A stretch of DNA of 64,000 bases from Oegoconia quadripuncta (lineage: Eukaryota; Arthropoda; Insecta; Lepidoptera; Autostichidae). A model generated the notes under the pieces. That model was not told the DNA's origin, made no database searches, and saw nothing but the letters and a program-made list of their open reading frames with translations. This document shows positions 10,785-21,187 of this stretch, in pieces. The position numbers and the translations under genes were made by a program. Where the stretch lies: positions 21,723,151-21,787,150 of the forward strand of contig OX438755.1 in NCBI GenBank assembly GCA_949316235.1, written 5' to 3'. Position 1 is the first letter of the stretch. Every line of letters starts with the position of its first letter.

Positions 10785-11248
10785 ATCCTTAGACATACAC
10801 ACCGCGCCATCTAGTTCCACAGTAAGCAACTATAGGCTTCTGTTGTGGATACCAGATGGTTGATTATACTACATAAATACATTTTTTTTGTAAATAAATA
10901 CTTGAGAAATGGGCACACACCATCACGCCCTGGATGCCTGATGACAGGAGACGTCGTCGGGGTCAGCCGCGCAAACGTTGGAGAGATGATCTCATAGCGT
11001 TTCCAGAGGAATGGTGGGAAACCGCCAAGGATAGAAATGAGTGGAAGAGTTTGGGGGAGGCCTTTGCCCAGCAGTGGGACACGATAGGCTAATTAAAAAA
11101 AAAAAAAAAATACTTAAATGAAAACATCCGTAACTCGGGTACACATGTCCGTATTCATCACACAAACATATGCCCCCAGCGGGATTCGAACCCGCAACCT
11201 TTTGGTATAGTGGCCAGAGTTGCTAACCACTACACCAAACAGGTCGTC
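10785..11248 (-). mobile_element. SINE-C copy split by a LINE tail
   Basis: The left piece (10785 to about 10908, tail block 'cgcgccatctagttccacag') and right piece (about 11111-11248, head) form one reversed SINE-C. They are separated by a + strand LINE 3' end with its own poly-A. Confidence 0.8.
10909..11110 (+). pseudogene. LINE 3' end (RT C-terminus) nested in SINE-C
   Basis: Open on the + strand to a TAA at about 11091, reading HTITPWMPDDRRRRGQPRKR, then WRDDL..., WWETAKDRNEWKSLGEAFAQ and QWDTIG. This is the characteristic basic/Trp-rich C-terminus of an insect LINE of a different family from the CR1-like copies. Poly-A follows. The flanks 'taaatactt' and 'aatacttaaat' suggest a short target duplication. 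Confidence 0.75.
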
Positions 11249-11589
11249 ATTATATCTGAAGTCTCCACAGATATGTAATAAATTGTAAGTCTGTGGTTGT
11301 TACATATCATTAGGATTTACGTACCGTGTCCCGAATAGCGATCACCAGCGGCGGGAATTGGGATATAGTTTGAATAATGTTCTGTTTATATTCATGGGAA
11401 GTGAGATCAGAACGCGGATGTTGGGAAGAAGCTGCTTTATGGCACCCGGGGGACATATTGCAACTTCCTTATTCCATGGATGACAGGTTACATTTCACTA
11501 TTTATTTCTTTCTTGTATAAAGTACCTCTGACTTGACTAAATCGCATCGAAACGGTCCTAATAGGACTCATTGGATACGTTAACATTTC

Positions 11590-11720
11590 TTTTTAAATAC
11601 ATAATAAATCAAAAAATCATAAATAATACCTAAATAGCTTTGATGAGGATTATTTTCCAGAATTCACAAAATTAGCTTTAAGGTATTTCGAGTACAAATC
11701 AGAGCAATGTTTTATTTATG
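11590..11720. repeat. Dispersed repeat, copy 1
   Basis: The block 'aatacctaaatagctttgat' followed by 'ttccagaat' recurs at 50728-50845 in the same orientation and in both cases lies beside a SINE-A. Nature unknown. Confidence 0.5.
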
Positions 11721-11739
11721 CCGTATAAGGGCGCACATC

Positions 11740-11905
11740 TTTTTATGCACAACGCGTTAGCTCTTGACCTCAATCACACTGATGTTAAGTGAAGATGAGG
11801 CCGAGGGTTCGCCCGGAACCCCGAACTTATTTGCGCGACTGCTTATCTTATCTCAAACAGCGGGAACACAACAATGCTATCAACATCGCTGCTTGTCGGT
11901 AGGTA
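11740..11905 (-). mobile_element. Divergent SINE-A, truncated
   Basis: The tail and body order is recognisable (GCACAACGCGTTAGC..., ACAACAATGCTATCAACATC) but with many changes. It is probably an older subfamily related to the copy at 31007. Confidence 0.6.
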
Positions 11906-12021
11906 GTTTATTTTTTCAAAACCATCGAATGTTAGAAACATACAATAGGCAGCTCGCAACTGTGCCTATATCTTCGGAAAATGTATAGCGAAATTGAATA
12001 CTTACAGTTGCGACAGAATAT

Positions 12022-12369
12022 TAACCGCCTCCGTGGCTCAATGTAAACAACACTGAGTTTACGATTCGGAGGTCGCGGGTTCGATCCCCAGCGGGGTACA
12101 TGTTTAAGTACTCGGTTTGGTTGGTGGTAGGGCATATTACAATGTCCGCCTGGCTAGCTACCACCATCTTATCTAAATCTGCCGCCAAGCAGCAATGTTA
12201 ATGGCATTGTTGTGTTCCGGTTGTCAGAGATAAGATAGCCAGTCCCACAAATGTATTGGGGTTTCCGGGTTAGTACGCTTCCACCTTCGACCTCATCTTC
12301 ACTTAACATCAGGTGTGATTGAGGTCTAGTACGATCCCGTCGTGCATAAATAAAAAAAAAAAAAAAAAA
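12022..12369 (+). mobile_element. SINE-A copy, full length
   Basis: Begins AACCGCCTCCGTGGCTCAAT, B box GGTTCGATCCCCAGCGGGG, body, tail module and a poly-A of about 20. Complete head-to-tail example on the + strand. Confidence 0.9.
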
Positions 12370-12445
12370 TTCGGAGCGAAGTTGATGTTTTGTTATTAAC
12401 ACGTTAACTGCCGCGATGCAGAAACAATTGAAAATCAATTGTTTT

Positions 12446-12463
12446 CCGGTCACCGGTGACCGG
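12446..12463. repeat. Perfect 18-base palindrome
   Basis: CCGGTCACCGGTGACCGG, preceded by a second short inversion around 'caattgaaaatcaattg' (12425-12441). Lies between a SINE-A and a short inverted-repeat element; role unknown. Confidence 0.6.
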
Positions 12464-12490
12464 CGTGGCGCTCAGATAAAGTCTGATAAT

Positions 12491-12630
12491 GGTGTCGATT
12501 CGGATGTACACCAACTAAACTAAAAAAAGTTTTAAAGTAGTACTGTGTCTTTCTCCCTGGAACAGTACGATGCGACAGCACCACTCCAATACTGGTTTTT
12601 GTTTAGTTGATGTACATCCGAATCGACACC
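12491..12630. mobile_element. 140-base inverted-repeat element (MITE)
   Basis: Terminal inverted repeats of 30 bases (12491-12520 and 12601-12630) match at 29 of 30 positions; they start GGTGTCGATTCGGATGTACA. The centre carries no coding frame. Superfamily unknown. Confidence 0.8.
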
Positions 12631-12796
12631 AATATATCTTTGTAACTTTTTAGGTAAATATAATAACTCGATCATCTTTTGATACTTGTATGTAGGACAA
12701 TTATCTAGGGTAGGTACTGCCTTTCTGTCTGTATCACGCCACTGCTTCGGTCCAACGTTACGTCGTCCAATTTGCTTGTCTGACAAACGTTCTATT

Positions 12797-13094
12797 GTTT
12801 TTTTTTTATGCAGAACGGTTTGGTACTTGACCTCAATCATACCTGAGATCGAAGGTGGAAGCGTATTTGGGGGACTGGCTATCTTATCTCTGACAACCGG
12901 AACACAACAATGCTATTAACATTGCTGTTTGGCGGCAGATTTAGATAAGATGGTGGTAGCTAGCCAGGCGGACATTTAATATGCCCTACCACCAACCAAA
13001 CCGAGTACTTAAACATGTACCCCGTTGGGGATCGAACCCGCGACCTCCGAATCGTAAACCCAATGTTGTTTACATTGAGCCACGGAGGCGGTTA
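12797..13094 (-). mobile_element. SINE-A copy with internal deletion
   Basis: Poly-T at left, tRNA head at right. About 40 bases between the tail and 'tttgggggactggc' are lost relative to other copies. Confidence 0.85.
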
Positions 13095-13620
13095 TAACAG
13101 AATTCGTGTAAGTTGTCGGACTTTGTTTATTATACAATCTCGCTGCCTTAGTATAAAATTTAAATACATGTCCTCGTTTCAGGGTCTCAGGTCCCCTTTA
13201 TAAGTAAAAGAATGTGTTTGAATATATTACCTGTTCCATTAGGTTTTAATATAAAAGAACAGATTTTCATAACATTCAAGAAAGGGTACCCGAAGATTCC
13301 CTTTTATGTTATTACCTGAGTGGAAGTTGGGAGTTACTTGAGATTTGTTGGGCATTAAATTAGAGAGGGGCTTTGAGAGCCTTCTCTGATACAGGGCTTG
13401 TAAATAGGTAAGGCAATTGAGTAGTTAGAAATGTTTTTATGTGCGTGTTCACAGATTTTATTTGCAATGTGCCTGTGACGCAACCTCAGCAGCAGGTTAA
13501 AGTAGATATTCAATTGAACACTATTCACTTGAGTACCGTTCAATTGATTCGGGTGTGTGAACTGTTTTGTAAGTTATAAATCAATCAATAATGTTTTTTT
13601 TTTTGTTATTTAAGTAATAT
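13095..13620. other. Intergenic stretch without recognised gene
   Basis: Only short frames without family resemblance. Confidence 0.4.
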
Positions 13621-13720
13621 GACGACCTGTGGGTGTAGTGGTTAGAAACTCTGACTGCTGTACCACCTAGAATGTGTATTTATGTAGTATATGAACCATC
13701 TGGTATTCATATTTAAAGAT
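13621..13720 (+). mobile_element. SINE-C remnant with internal deletion
   Basis: The head 'gacgacctgtgggtgtagtg' is joined almost directly to the tail 'tatgaaccatctggtattca'; the B box and middle are missing. Confidence 0.6.
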
Positions 13721-13751
13721 CAATTGTTGGACCATATTCTAGTGAATAAAT

Positions 13752-13992
13752 ATGGTGGTTGGTGGTAGGGTATTTTAAGTGTCCGCCTGGCTAGCTACTA
13801 CCATCTTATCTAAATCTGCCGCCAAGCAGCAATGTTAATAGCATTGTTGTGTTCCGGTTGTCAGAGATAAGATAGCCAGTCTCCCAAATGTGTTGGGGTT
13901 TCCGGGTCAGTACGCTTCCACCTTCGACCTCATCTTCACTTAACATCAGGTGTGATTGAGGTCAAGTACGAACCCGTGATGCATAAAAAAAA
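13752..13992 (+). mobile_element. SINE-A, 5'-truncated copy
   Basis: Starts within the body at 'ggttggtggtagggtatttt' and runs through the tail module to poly-A. Confidence 0.8.
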
Positions 13993-14274
13993 TATTTCAT
14001 TTCATTTCATAATTATTTTTTTTATTTATTTGAGAGACAAACAGTTGCTTACATAAATAACATAAGTAGCTCATGTACTCTTAAAATATTACATTAAGCG
14101 GCAGCACCAACAGCCTCCTGACAGTCATTGCTGATAGGCTGGACAGTCGCTACACAAAGCACTGGATGTCACAGCATCGAAGTTTGCGCATTTTTCTAAA
14201 ATGAAAAATAAAAACTAACATAGGTTAAGGGTAAATTGTTACTAACAAAATATGGACCCAAAGTCTGAATTAAA

Positions 14275-14420
14275 GAAGTTTTATTTTATTTTATTTTGTT
14301 ATTTTATTTAACTGTTAACCTATAGTCTCCTACATTACATTTATGACAATTTACAATAATATTTAAAAATATATATACAATAGACATAACTAAATCTCTG
14401 ATCATTCTATTAGGGATTAA
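14275..14420 (-). mobile_element. Possible LINE 3' tail, (TAAAA)n
   Basis: A (TTTTA)n run at 14281-14310 is followed by 'aactgttaacctatagtctcc'. The layout matches the reversed 3' end of a non-LTR element, but no coding part is left. Confidence 0.3.
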
Positions 14421-14950
14421 ATCGTGAAGTTATCAGCGTTTGGGTATTCGAAGTTGGCAGCGGCGAAGATATTTTTTCATATACTAGAATTTATTAATTA
14501 TTTTCAAATTAAGGAATGATAATCACCCTACAAGCGGAAATATAACAGTAACTGAATGCGCAACAATTGTTTATTTATATTAAATTTTTTCTATATTCAT
14601 TTATATTTAATTTATTTGCTTTAAATGTAGTTACAAAAGATGTTCCCTTAATAATTAGTTTCATATATTCAGATATCAATATTAGTAGCAAATGATACAC
14701 AAGAAAAAATAAAACTTAATTACATAATAACTGTATACCTAACATAATAATGACATTCTACATTGCACTATGTCCTGCAATACATGCTTACAGTGAGATA
14801 ATCCTGAAGTGAGTAGAAAGATTTTGTCAACAAGCCAAACGTGTAATTTTTTTTAAATCTAATAGTTGAAAGATCCTTTAGGTTATATTCGTTACAAAAT
14901 ATCTGATCTAATTGAGGTATATGGGCTTTTTGGTCTACAAAATATAACCT

Positions 14951-15283
14951 TGTTTTTTTTTTATACATAACGGGTTGGTACTTGACCTCAATCACACCTG
15001 ATGTTAAGTGAAGATGAGGTCGAAGGTGGAAGCGTACTGACACGGAAACCACAACACATTTGGGGGACTGGCTATCTTATCTCTGACAATCGGAACACAA
15101 CAATGCTATTAACATTGCTGGTTGGCGGCAGATTTAGATAAGATGGTGGTAGCTAGCCAGGCGGACATTTAAAATGCCCTACCACCAACCAAACCGAGTA
15201 TTTAAACATGTTCCCCGCTGGGGATCGAACCCGCGACCTCCGAATCGTAAACCCAATGTTGTTTACATTGAACCACGGAGGCT
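14951..15283 (-). mobile_element. SINE-A copy, near full length
   Basis: Poly-T at left, tRNA-like head ending 'ccacggagg' at right. Confidence 0.85.
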
Positions 15284-15640
15284 TGTATATCGAATCAGTC
15301 TCTTGGGCATTTTCTTTTAAGTTGAATTTGAAAATAATTATATTGTTAACTCTGCAGCGCCCGCTATTATATATTACAAACTAACCCTAGCAAAGATACT
15401 GGCCTAGATAAATAATGGACCGGCAAACCTCATCGCTTGCCGGCAGTAAATCTGGGTAATTGACACTGGTAAAGTGCTGAGGAGGCAACCGACGGATACT
15501 GAGACAGCATCCTTTACTCAAACGTAAACTACTTAGGGAAGCACCCCGGCATTTCACCTTACAATTATTGCTTCTGTGTGAAATAGAAGTTAGCTTTAGG
15601 TCGATAATAGTATGTTAACAGGCAGCAGAACAAGAACAGG

Positions 15641-15782
15641 TGTTCTATTACATAATTTCATCTGTATCGTCATCGATTACGTTCTGACATGTGATTGGTT
15701 GATTCATCGCTCGCTCGGCAATTTGACGGCTTCTCATTGGTCAACGTAATCGATAACGATACCAATGAAGTTACATAATATA
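15641..15782. mobile_element. Inverted-repeat element (MITE), intact copy
   Basis: The ends TATTACATAATTTC... and ...GTTACATAATA pair over about 38 bases, including ATCGATTACGTT against AACGTAATCGAT. The centre reads TGATTGGTTGATTCATCGC. A second copy starts nine bases later and is split by a retroposon. Confidence 0.75.
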
Positions 15783-15790
15783 AGGGCTGG

Positions 15791-16455
15791 TGTTCTATTA
15801 CATAATCAAAATCAAATCAAAATCAAAAATGTTTTTATTTCGTAAGTTATAAGAATAACATTTGAAATCGTCCTGACATACAGTTATCGCTCATTCACTA
15901 GGCAGTCTCCCCAGAGAAGAACGAGCAAGAAACTCCAGGGTTGCTCTTTTTAAATAAGTCAATACAAATACAATTTGAGATACCTAATTGTAAAATTTAT
16001 GATTCGACAAAGAAAATAAGAATAAAATATACTGGATAATGGCGAGCGGTTCATGTCCACGCATTCTTATCATCCAGATAGTCAGAAATTTTATAATAGC
16101 CTTTGGCACATAGTTTCCGTTTAATGGTTGTTTTAAATTTATTTAAAGGCAAATTTTGAATGTCTACCGGAACCTTATTGTAAAAGCGTATACATTGTCC
16201 CTTGAATGACTTAGTGACTTTGTGTAAGCGACTGCTATGGACAGCAAGTTTATTTTTATATCTTGTATTAACATTGTGTATTTCACAATTTTTCCTAAAC
16301 AAATACAGATTCTTTCTTACGTACATTAAGTTTTCGTAAATATATTGCGACATAATTTAATCGTTATCGTCATTGGTTGCGTTCTGACATGTGATTGGTT
16401 GACGCATCGCTCGCTCGTCAGTTTGACGGCTTCTCATTGGTTAAGGTTATTGATG
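15791..16455. mobile_element. Second copy of the same MITE, interrupted by a LINE fragment
   Basis: The left piece 15791-15806 (TGTTCTATTACATAAT) and right piece 16350-16455 rejoin to match the intact copy. The interruption 15807-16349 is flanked by ACATAAT on both sides. Confidence 0.75.
15807..16349 (-). mobile_element. CR1-like LINE fragment inserted in the MITE
   Basis: Reversed: the tail 'caaaatcaaatcaaaatcaa' is at left and the RT C-terminus at right. From 16349 to 16051 the - strand is open, reading [14 protein letters not shown]..., [38 protein letters not shown] and [12 protein letters not shown], then a stop. The 7-base target duplication is ACATAAT (15800-15806, 16350-16356). The apparent start Met comes from flanking DNA. 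Confidence 0.85.
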
Positions 16456-16584
16456 ATAATCTAAGAGCGCAAACTAGATAGACTAAGCACTTCTTTTAAT
16501 CCTCTCGGTAGAACAGCAGCAAAAAAACTATAGATAGGAAATTTCGAAACCTCAAAGAAAGCAAATGATTAGTGGACCTGTCAG

Positions 16585-16770
16585 GACGACCGATTGGTGT
16601 AGTGGATAGTGACCCTATCAGCGAAACCAACGGTTGCTGGTTGGAATCCCGCGAGGGGTAAATGTTTGTGTGATAAATACGACCACTTATTCCCTAGCCA
16701 TGGATGTTTATATAAATATTTAAATGTTTATCCGTTTGGGGCTAGATGATTGGTGTAAGTATCCGAAACA
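16585..16770 (+). mobile_element. SINE-B copy, slightly shortened
   Basis: The head GACGACCGATTGGTGTAGTG and tail 'ctagatgattggtgtaagta' are present; the middle lacks part of the 'atctagtatccatag' block. Confidence 0.8.
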
Positions 16771-16886
16771 TTTACCTTGCCTCGCGGCCCCAATTTTTTA
16801 CATTTGTTTTAGTTTATATTTAAATTCCATCTCTTTATTTGTTACTGTTTTTAAATAAATATATACAATTTTATTTATTGTAAAAA

Positions 16887-16935
16887 TTAACCGAATTTCA
16901 TCAATCATGGATAAGAACCTCTCCCTTCGCTTAGT
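16887..16935. repeat. Relative of the 65-base minisatellite unit
   Basis: TCATCAATCATGGATAAGAA and the bases around it match the repeating unit at 51556-52270 (TCATCAAACATGGATAAGAA). Confidence 0.55.
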
Positions 16936-16954
16936 CGAATATTAAAAAATATTT

Positions 16955-17283
16955 AACCGCCTCCGTGGCTCAATGTAAACAACATCGGGTTTACGTTTCG
17001 GAGGTCGCGGGTTCGATTCCCAGCGGGGTCCATGTTTAGTACTCGATTTGGTTGGTGGTACGGCATTATATGTCCGCCTGGCTAGCTACCATCTTATCTA
17101 AATCTGCCGCCAAGCAGCAATGTTAATAGCATTGTTGTGTTCCGGTTGTCAGAGATAAGATAGTCAGTTCCCCAAATATTTGGGTTTCCGGGTCAGTACG
17201 CTTCCACCATCGGACCCTCAGCTGCACTTAACATCAGGTGTGATTGAGGTCAAGTGGTTACCCGTTGTCCATAAAAAAAAAAT
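16955..17283 (+). mobile_element. SINE-A copy, near full length
   Basis: tRNA-like head at left, tail module and poly-A at right. Confidence 0.85.
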
Positions 17284-17326
17284 AACTTGCTATCTATGTA
17301 AACAAACCGCAATAATGAAATGAAAT

Positions 17327-17578
17327 GACGACCGGTTGGTGTTGTTTTTTTTTGTTAGTTGGTGTAGTGGATAGTGACCCTGTCAGCGAAACCAACGGTT
17401 GCGGGTTCGAATCCCGCGAGGGGTAAGTGTTTGTGTGATGAATACGAACATTTATTCCCGAGTCATGGATGTTTATATAAATATTTATGTATGTTTATCC
17501 GTTATCTAGTATCCATAGTACAAGCTTTGCTTAGTTTGGGACTAGATGATTGGTGTCAGTGTCCGAAATATATTTTTT
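17327..17578 (+). mobile_element. SINE-B copy with a disrupted head
   Basis: The head reads GACGACCGGTTGGTGT, then a T-rich insertion of about 20 bases, then GTTAGTTGGTGTAGTGGAT, so the 5' end is partly duplicated around a T-run. The rest matches the family through 'gtgtccgaaatatat'. Confidence 0.75.
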
Positions 17579-18211
17579 TTTTAATTATTTTATTTATGTA
17601 CAGCTTTGCCACTTTAAAACAGAGAGTACCTAACATTGATTGCGCTTTGCTAACCATGAGTAATCTCATCCATTATGCGCTTTTTAAATGTGCGCAGATT
17701 ATCTGAGAATATGTCTATCGTATCTAGCGACTTTAATATTACTAGGTATACAAGTATTAGGGCCTTAACTATAAAATTTACCAAATAGAAATAACATTGT
17801 CAAGGACCGAGCTCTCGTTCCGATATCGAATAGGGCCCTAGAATTTCAAAAACCCATGAACTAGAAGTACATATCGCTATCATGAACTCTCGGGTCAGAC
17901 CCACAGATAGAGCGTACAATAAATTACCTTACGCAAGTCTATTTTTATATTATCTCTAGTGATAAAGACACAATACGACAAATTATTTATTGCTTGCACA
18001 GGGATTCCAGTATCTGCGCTCCTGTCATGCTCCGTCAACAAGGACTGTAGCAAACAATGCAGCAACAGTTACACCAAAATAGCACTTATTACTTATAGAT
18101 GAACGTCCCTTTTGGGTGACGTGCATTTCAATTTGCAGGTTACTTAATGTATGTAATGTCTGCTCTTCACCATTACGCGGCGGACGCGGGGAGCGAAAGT
18201 TTTGTGCTACA

Positions 18212-18272
18212 ATGAGTCCCGAAAAGGAGAAATCTCCTGAAACACTTTTGTCCGAGTCCGACAACAAAAAAA
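18212..18272 (+). CDS. Transporter exon 1 (residues 1-20, start codon)
   Basis: ATG at 18212 with A at -3. It encodes [20 protein letters not shown] and leaves one base, A, before the donor GTAAAG (18273). Phase 1 fits exon 2, giving Ser21 across the junction. The polar, acidic/basic N-tail is what SLC17 proteins show before helix 1. The frame stays open upstream to another ATG at 18116, which would add 32 residues; the downstream ATG is preferred for its context and protein character. The alternative donor GTATAT (18278) would give the wrong phase. Confidence 0.65.
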
Positions 18273-20681
18273 GTAAAGTATATTATTTTCCGTTGGCTAA
18301 TTTTCTTAATTAAAATTCCAAATTTGAATTTAATCCGGAGTACAATTTGAATTTCTAACGAGTGTAATTTGTTTTTCGATTACGATGAAGACCTTCCCTT
18401 AAACGAGGTTTGAAATTAAAATACTTTGAGGACGTTTTTGGCGTTTCCTTTTCATTTGGAAGGTATTCGGGGAGTTTGCTGACAGATACGACTGCTATAT
18501 ATTCTATACAACGGTGTGATCGGTAGAAATAGAAGTGTAATCTGGATAAACGAAAAGTAACACTTGATTAGGTGTGTTCTGGAACTAATATTATCTTCAA
18601 CTATTACTATCTGACCTTGGGATCTTCAAAACATAAAAGTGCTTTACTGGACTTGCTTCACTATTTGACTATAATTTCACCTTTGGAATGTGAAAAATGA
18701 GGATTTTCTGCCTCATAAAAAGATTCATCGGTGAAGCAAGATATTGTGAGGAACCCTACATCGTTGCGTCCGTTGAAATAGACCATCGACTATTGTAAAT
18801 CCACTGGGAGTAAGATCTAGTCACAAAGTTCCTGATGGACGTATGCAGAGGGCAAAGCGTGCACATTAAGCTCAGTTTTACAGGCATAACACTTCTGTGA
18901 TTATTTAGCGCGTAAGTACGTTAACACGCACACATTGATGAGCTTTGCGTGAAATGTATATCTATCAGTACTCCTGCCAATGCATGACAAATAATCCGTT
19001 CTCATACGAGTATTTCGAAGGGCATGTAAGCCAAGTCGGTGACTAACAGGAGCGGCTTGAAACCATTGACTGTCTGATGGTCACTAGCCTGACAGAAATC
19101 CACTGGTCCGCACGAAGGTAAAGCCTTATGGGTGATCTTGAATTCATTTAGCTACACTCCTATTTCCCGAGAGTGGTGGGAAAGTTCTTTCTTACTTTTA
19201 CTTCTATTAGTCTGGGGCCCAAGGTAGCAATAGAGTCGCGCAGTGCGCCGTTTAGCTTCAGTAGGCACTGCAGAGCATAACTATGGATCCTGGCTTACAG
19301 GAGTTGCATTGGCAGAAGTATGGAGCTCAGGAATAATCTGTAGTGGGCCCGAATGGTGGATTAGGGCTCCTTATCTGTGCCCCAATATTGGGAACACGTG
19401 GCCGTTGATGAACATATGACTGGTAGACTAATATGTTTTCTATTGTCAGGTTATGGCTTCGGCATCCGGCATGTGCAGATGTTCTGCATGTGGGTGTGCA
19501 TGGTGGCCCTGTTCAACGTGCGTGGGTGTATGGCTGTGGCGGTGCTCGCCATGACGGACCAGAGTCGCCGGAATGACACCGGCGTCATGGTGAGACCATA
19601 CTCTTAACTTAGTACTTCTCGGACCATGTTGGATAAAAACTGTAATCAAAATCAAAAAATCAAAATCAAAAATATTTTATTCAATGTAGGATACAAAAAT
19701 ATCACTTATTGAAAGTCAACATGTTATTATTTTTTTTTAAACTACATCGCTTCGCAAGGTGTTATGGTTAGGGAGAAGAAGCGACAAGAAACTCCGCAAC
19801 AACACATCTTTTCAATTTGTTTCCATCTTTACAATAATATTACATTTTAATATTACATATTACAAAACAATAGCAATTAACATAACGACCAGCTAACACC
19901 AGACCTCCTTATCGCCTAAATAATCATCTATCCTGTAATAACCCTTCTTACACAGAGTTTCTTTAATGTGGGTCTGTAATGAACCAGCGGCCTTATTAAT
20001 AACTTTATTCAATTAATAATAATTCAGTCAACCGCTGCTGCAGTCCAGTAAGCGCACGATTTTCTCTTGCTATAATTTTAAAGTGTTTAGCACAAGATCT
20101 ATACCTATCAGTGATAAAATAAAATCAACAACAACAACAATTCTAACAATTCGGTGGATTGCTTTAGGTATAGTGTAGGTATTTAGTTATGGATCGCCGA
20201 ATATTAAATTATAATTATAATTGTGAACTTCATTCCATCGCAGAGGATACTCAGAACTCCGAAAGTTAATTCGAAGAAGCCTCATTATACATAATAAATT
20301 TTTAACAATTTTATTGTGCAAATAAAGTTTACGGCTTTATCTAAATACAATAAATTAAGTGAATCAGCGTTCTACAAATTTCAGTGGTAAGCTATCTTCG
20401 TCAAAAATGGAATTTTAAATGTGTACAAATGGAATTTCAAATGTGTTTGGTGTTATTAAATCACGAATGTATGGGGTTGATTGATTGCCTGAAGTTCACA
20501 ATAGTAATTTTAATATTCTTGTACCTAAAGCTAACCACTGCTTTGTTATACTAGAATTGATTTTATATTAGAATTGAGTAGAATAGAAAATGGTATTCCA
20601 GCACCCATAGGTACTCTAGCCATGTGCAAGACATTAGCAACATTGAGATTATAGGACGTTGTTGTGTTGTGTTGGGTGTGT

Positions 20682-20751
<70 letters not shown>

Positions 20752-20805
20752 TGTGTGTGTGCGTGTGTGTGCGTGTGTGTGCGTGTGCGTGTGGTATGTG
20801 TATTT

Positions 20806-20850
<45 letters not shown>

Positions 20851-20854
20851 TGTG

Positions 20855-20893
<39 letters not shown>

Positions 20894-20930
20894 TGTGTGC
20901 GTGTGTGTGCGTGTGTGTGCGTGTGCGTGT

Positions 20931-20988
<58 letters not shown>

Positions 20989-21134
20989 TGTGGTGTGTGT
21001 GTGTGTGTGGTGTGTGTGGTGTGTGTGTGTGTGTGTGTGGGTGTGTGTGTGTGTGTGCGTGTGTGCGTGTGGTGTGTGTGTGTGTGTGTGTGTGGGAGTG
21101 TGGTGTGTGTGTGTGTGTGTGTGGGTGTGGGTCT

Positions 21135-21187
<53 letters not shown>

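Noticed and set aside
12022..12095. tRNA-like sequences with good B boxes (also at 5866, 9270, 17357, 40058 and others)
   Set aside because: They are heads of SINE families: repeated, attached to SINE bodies, and without a proper acceptor stem or anticodon arm. No functional tRNA gene is supported.
18025..18267. 80-codon - strand frame opposite transporter exon 1
   Set aside because: Shadow of the exon 1 region; no family resemblance, and the + strand product fits the transporter.
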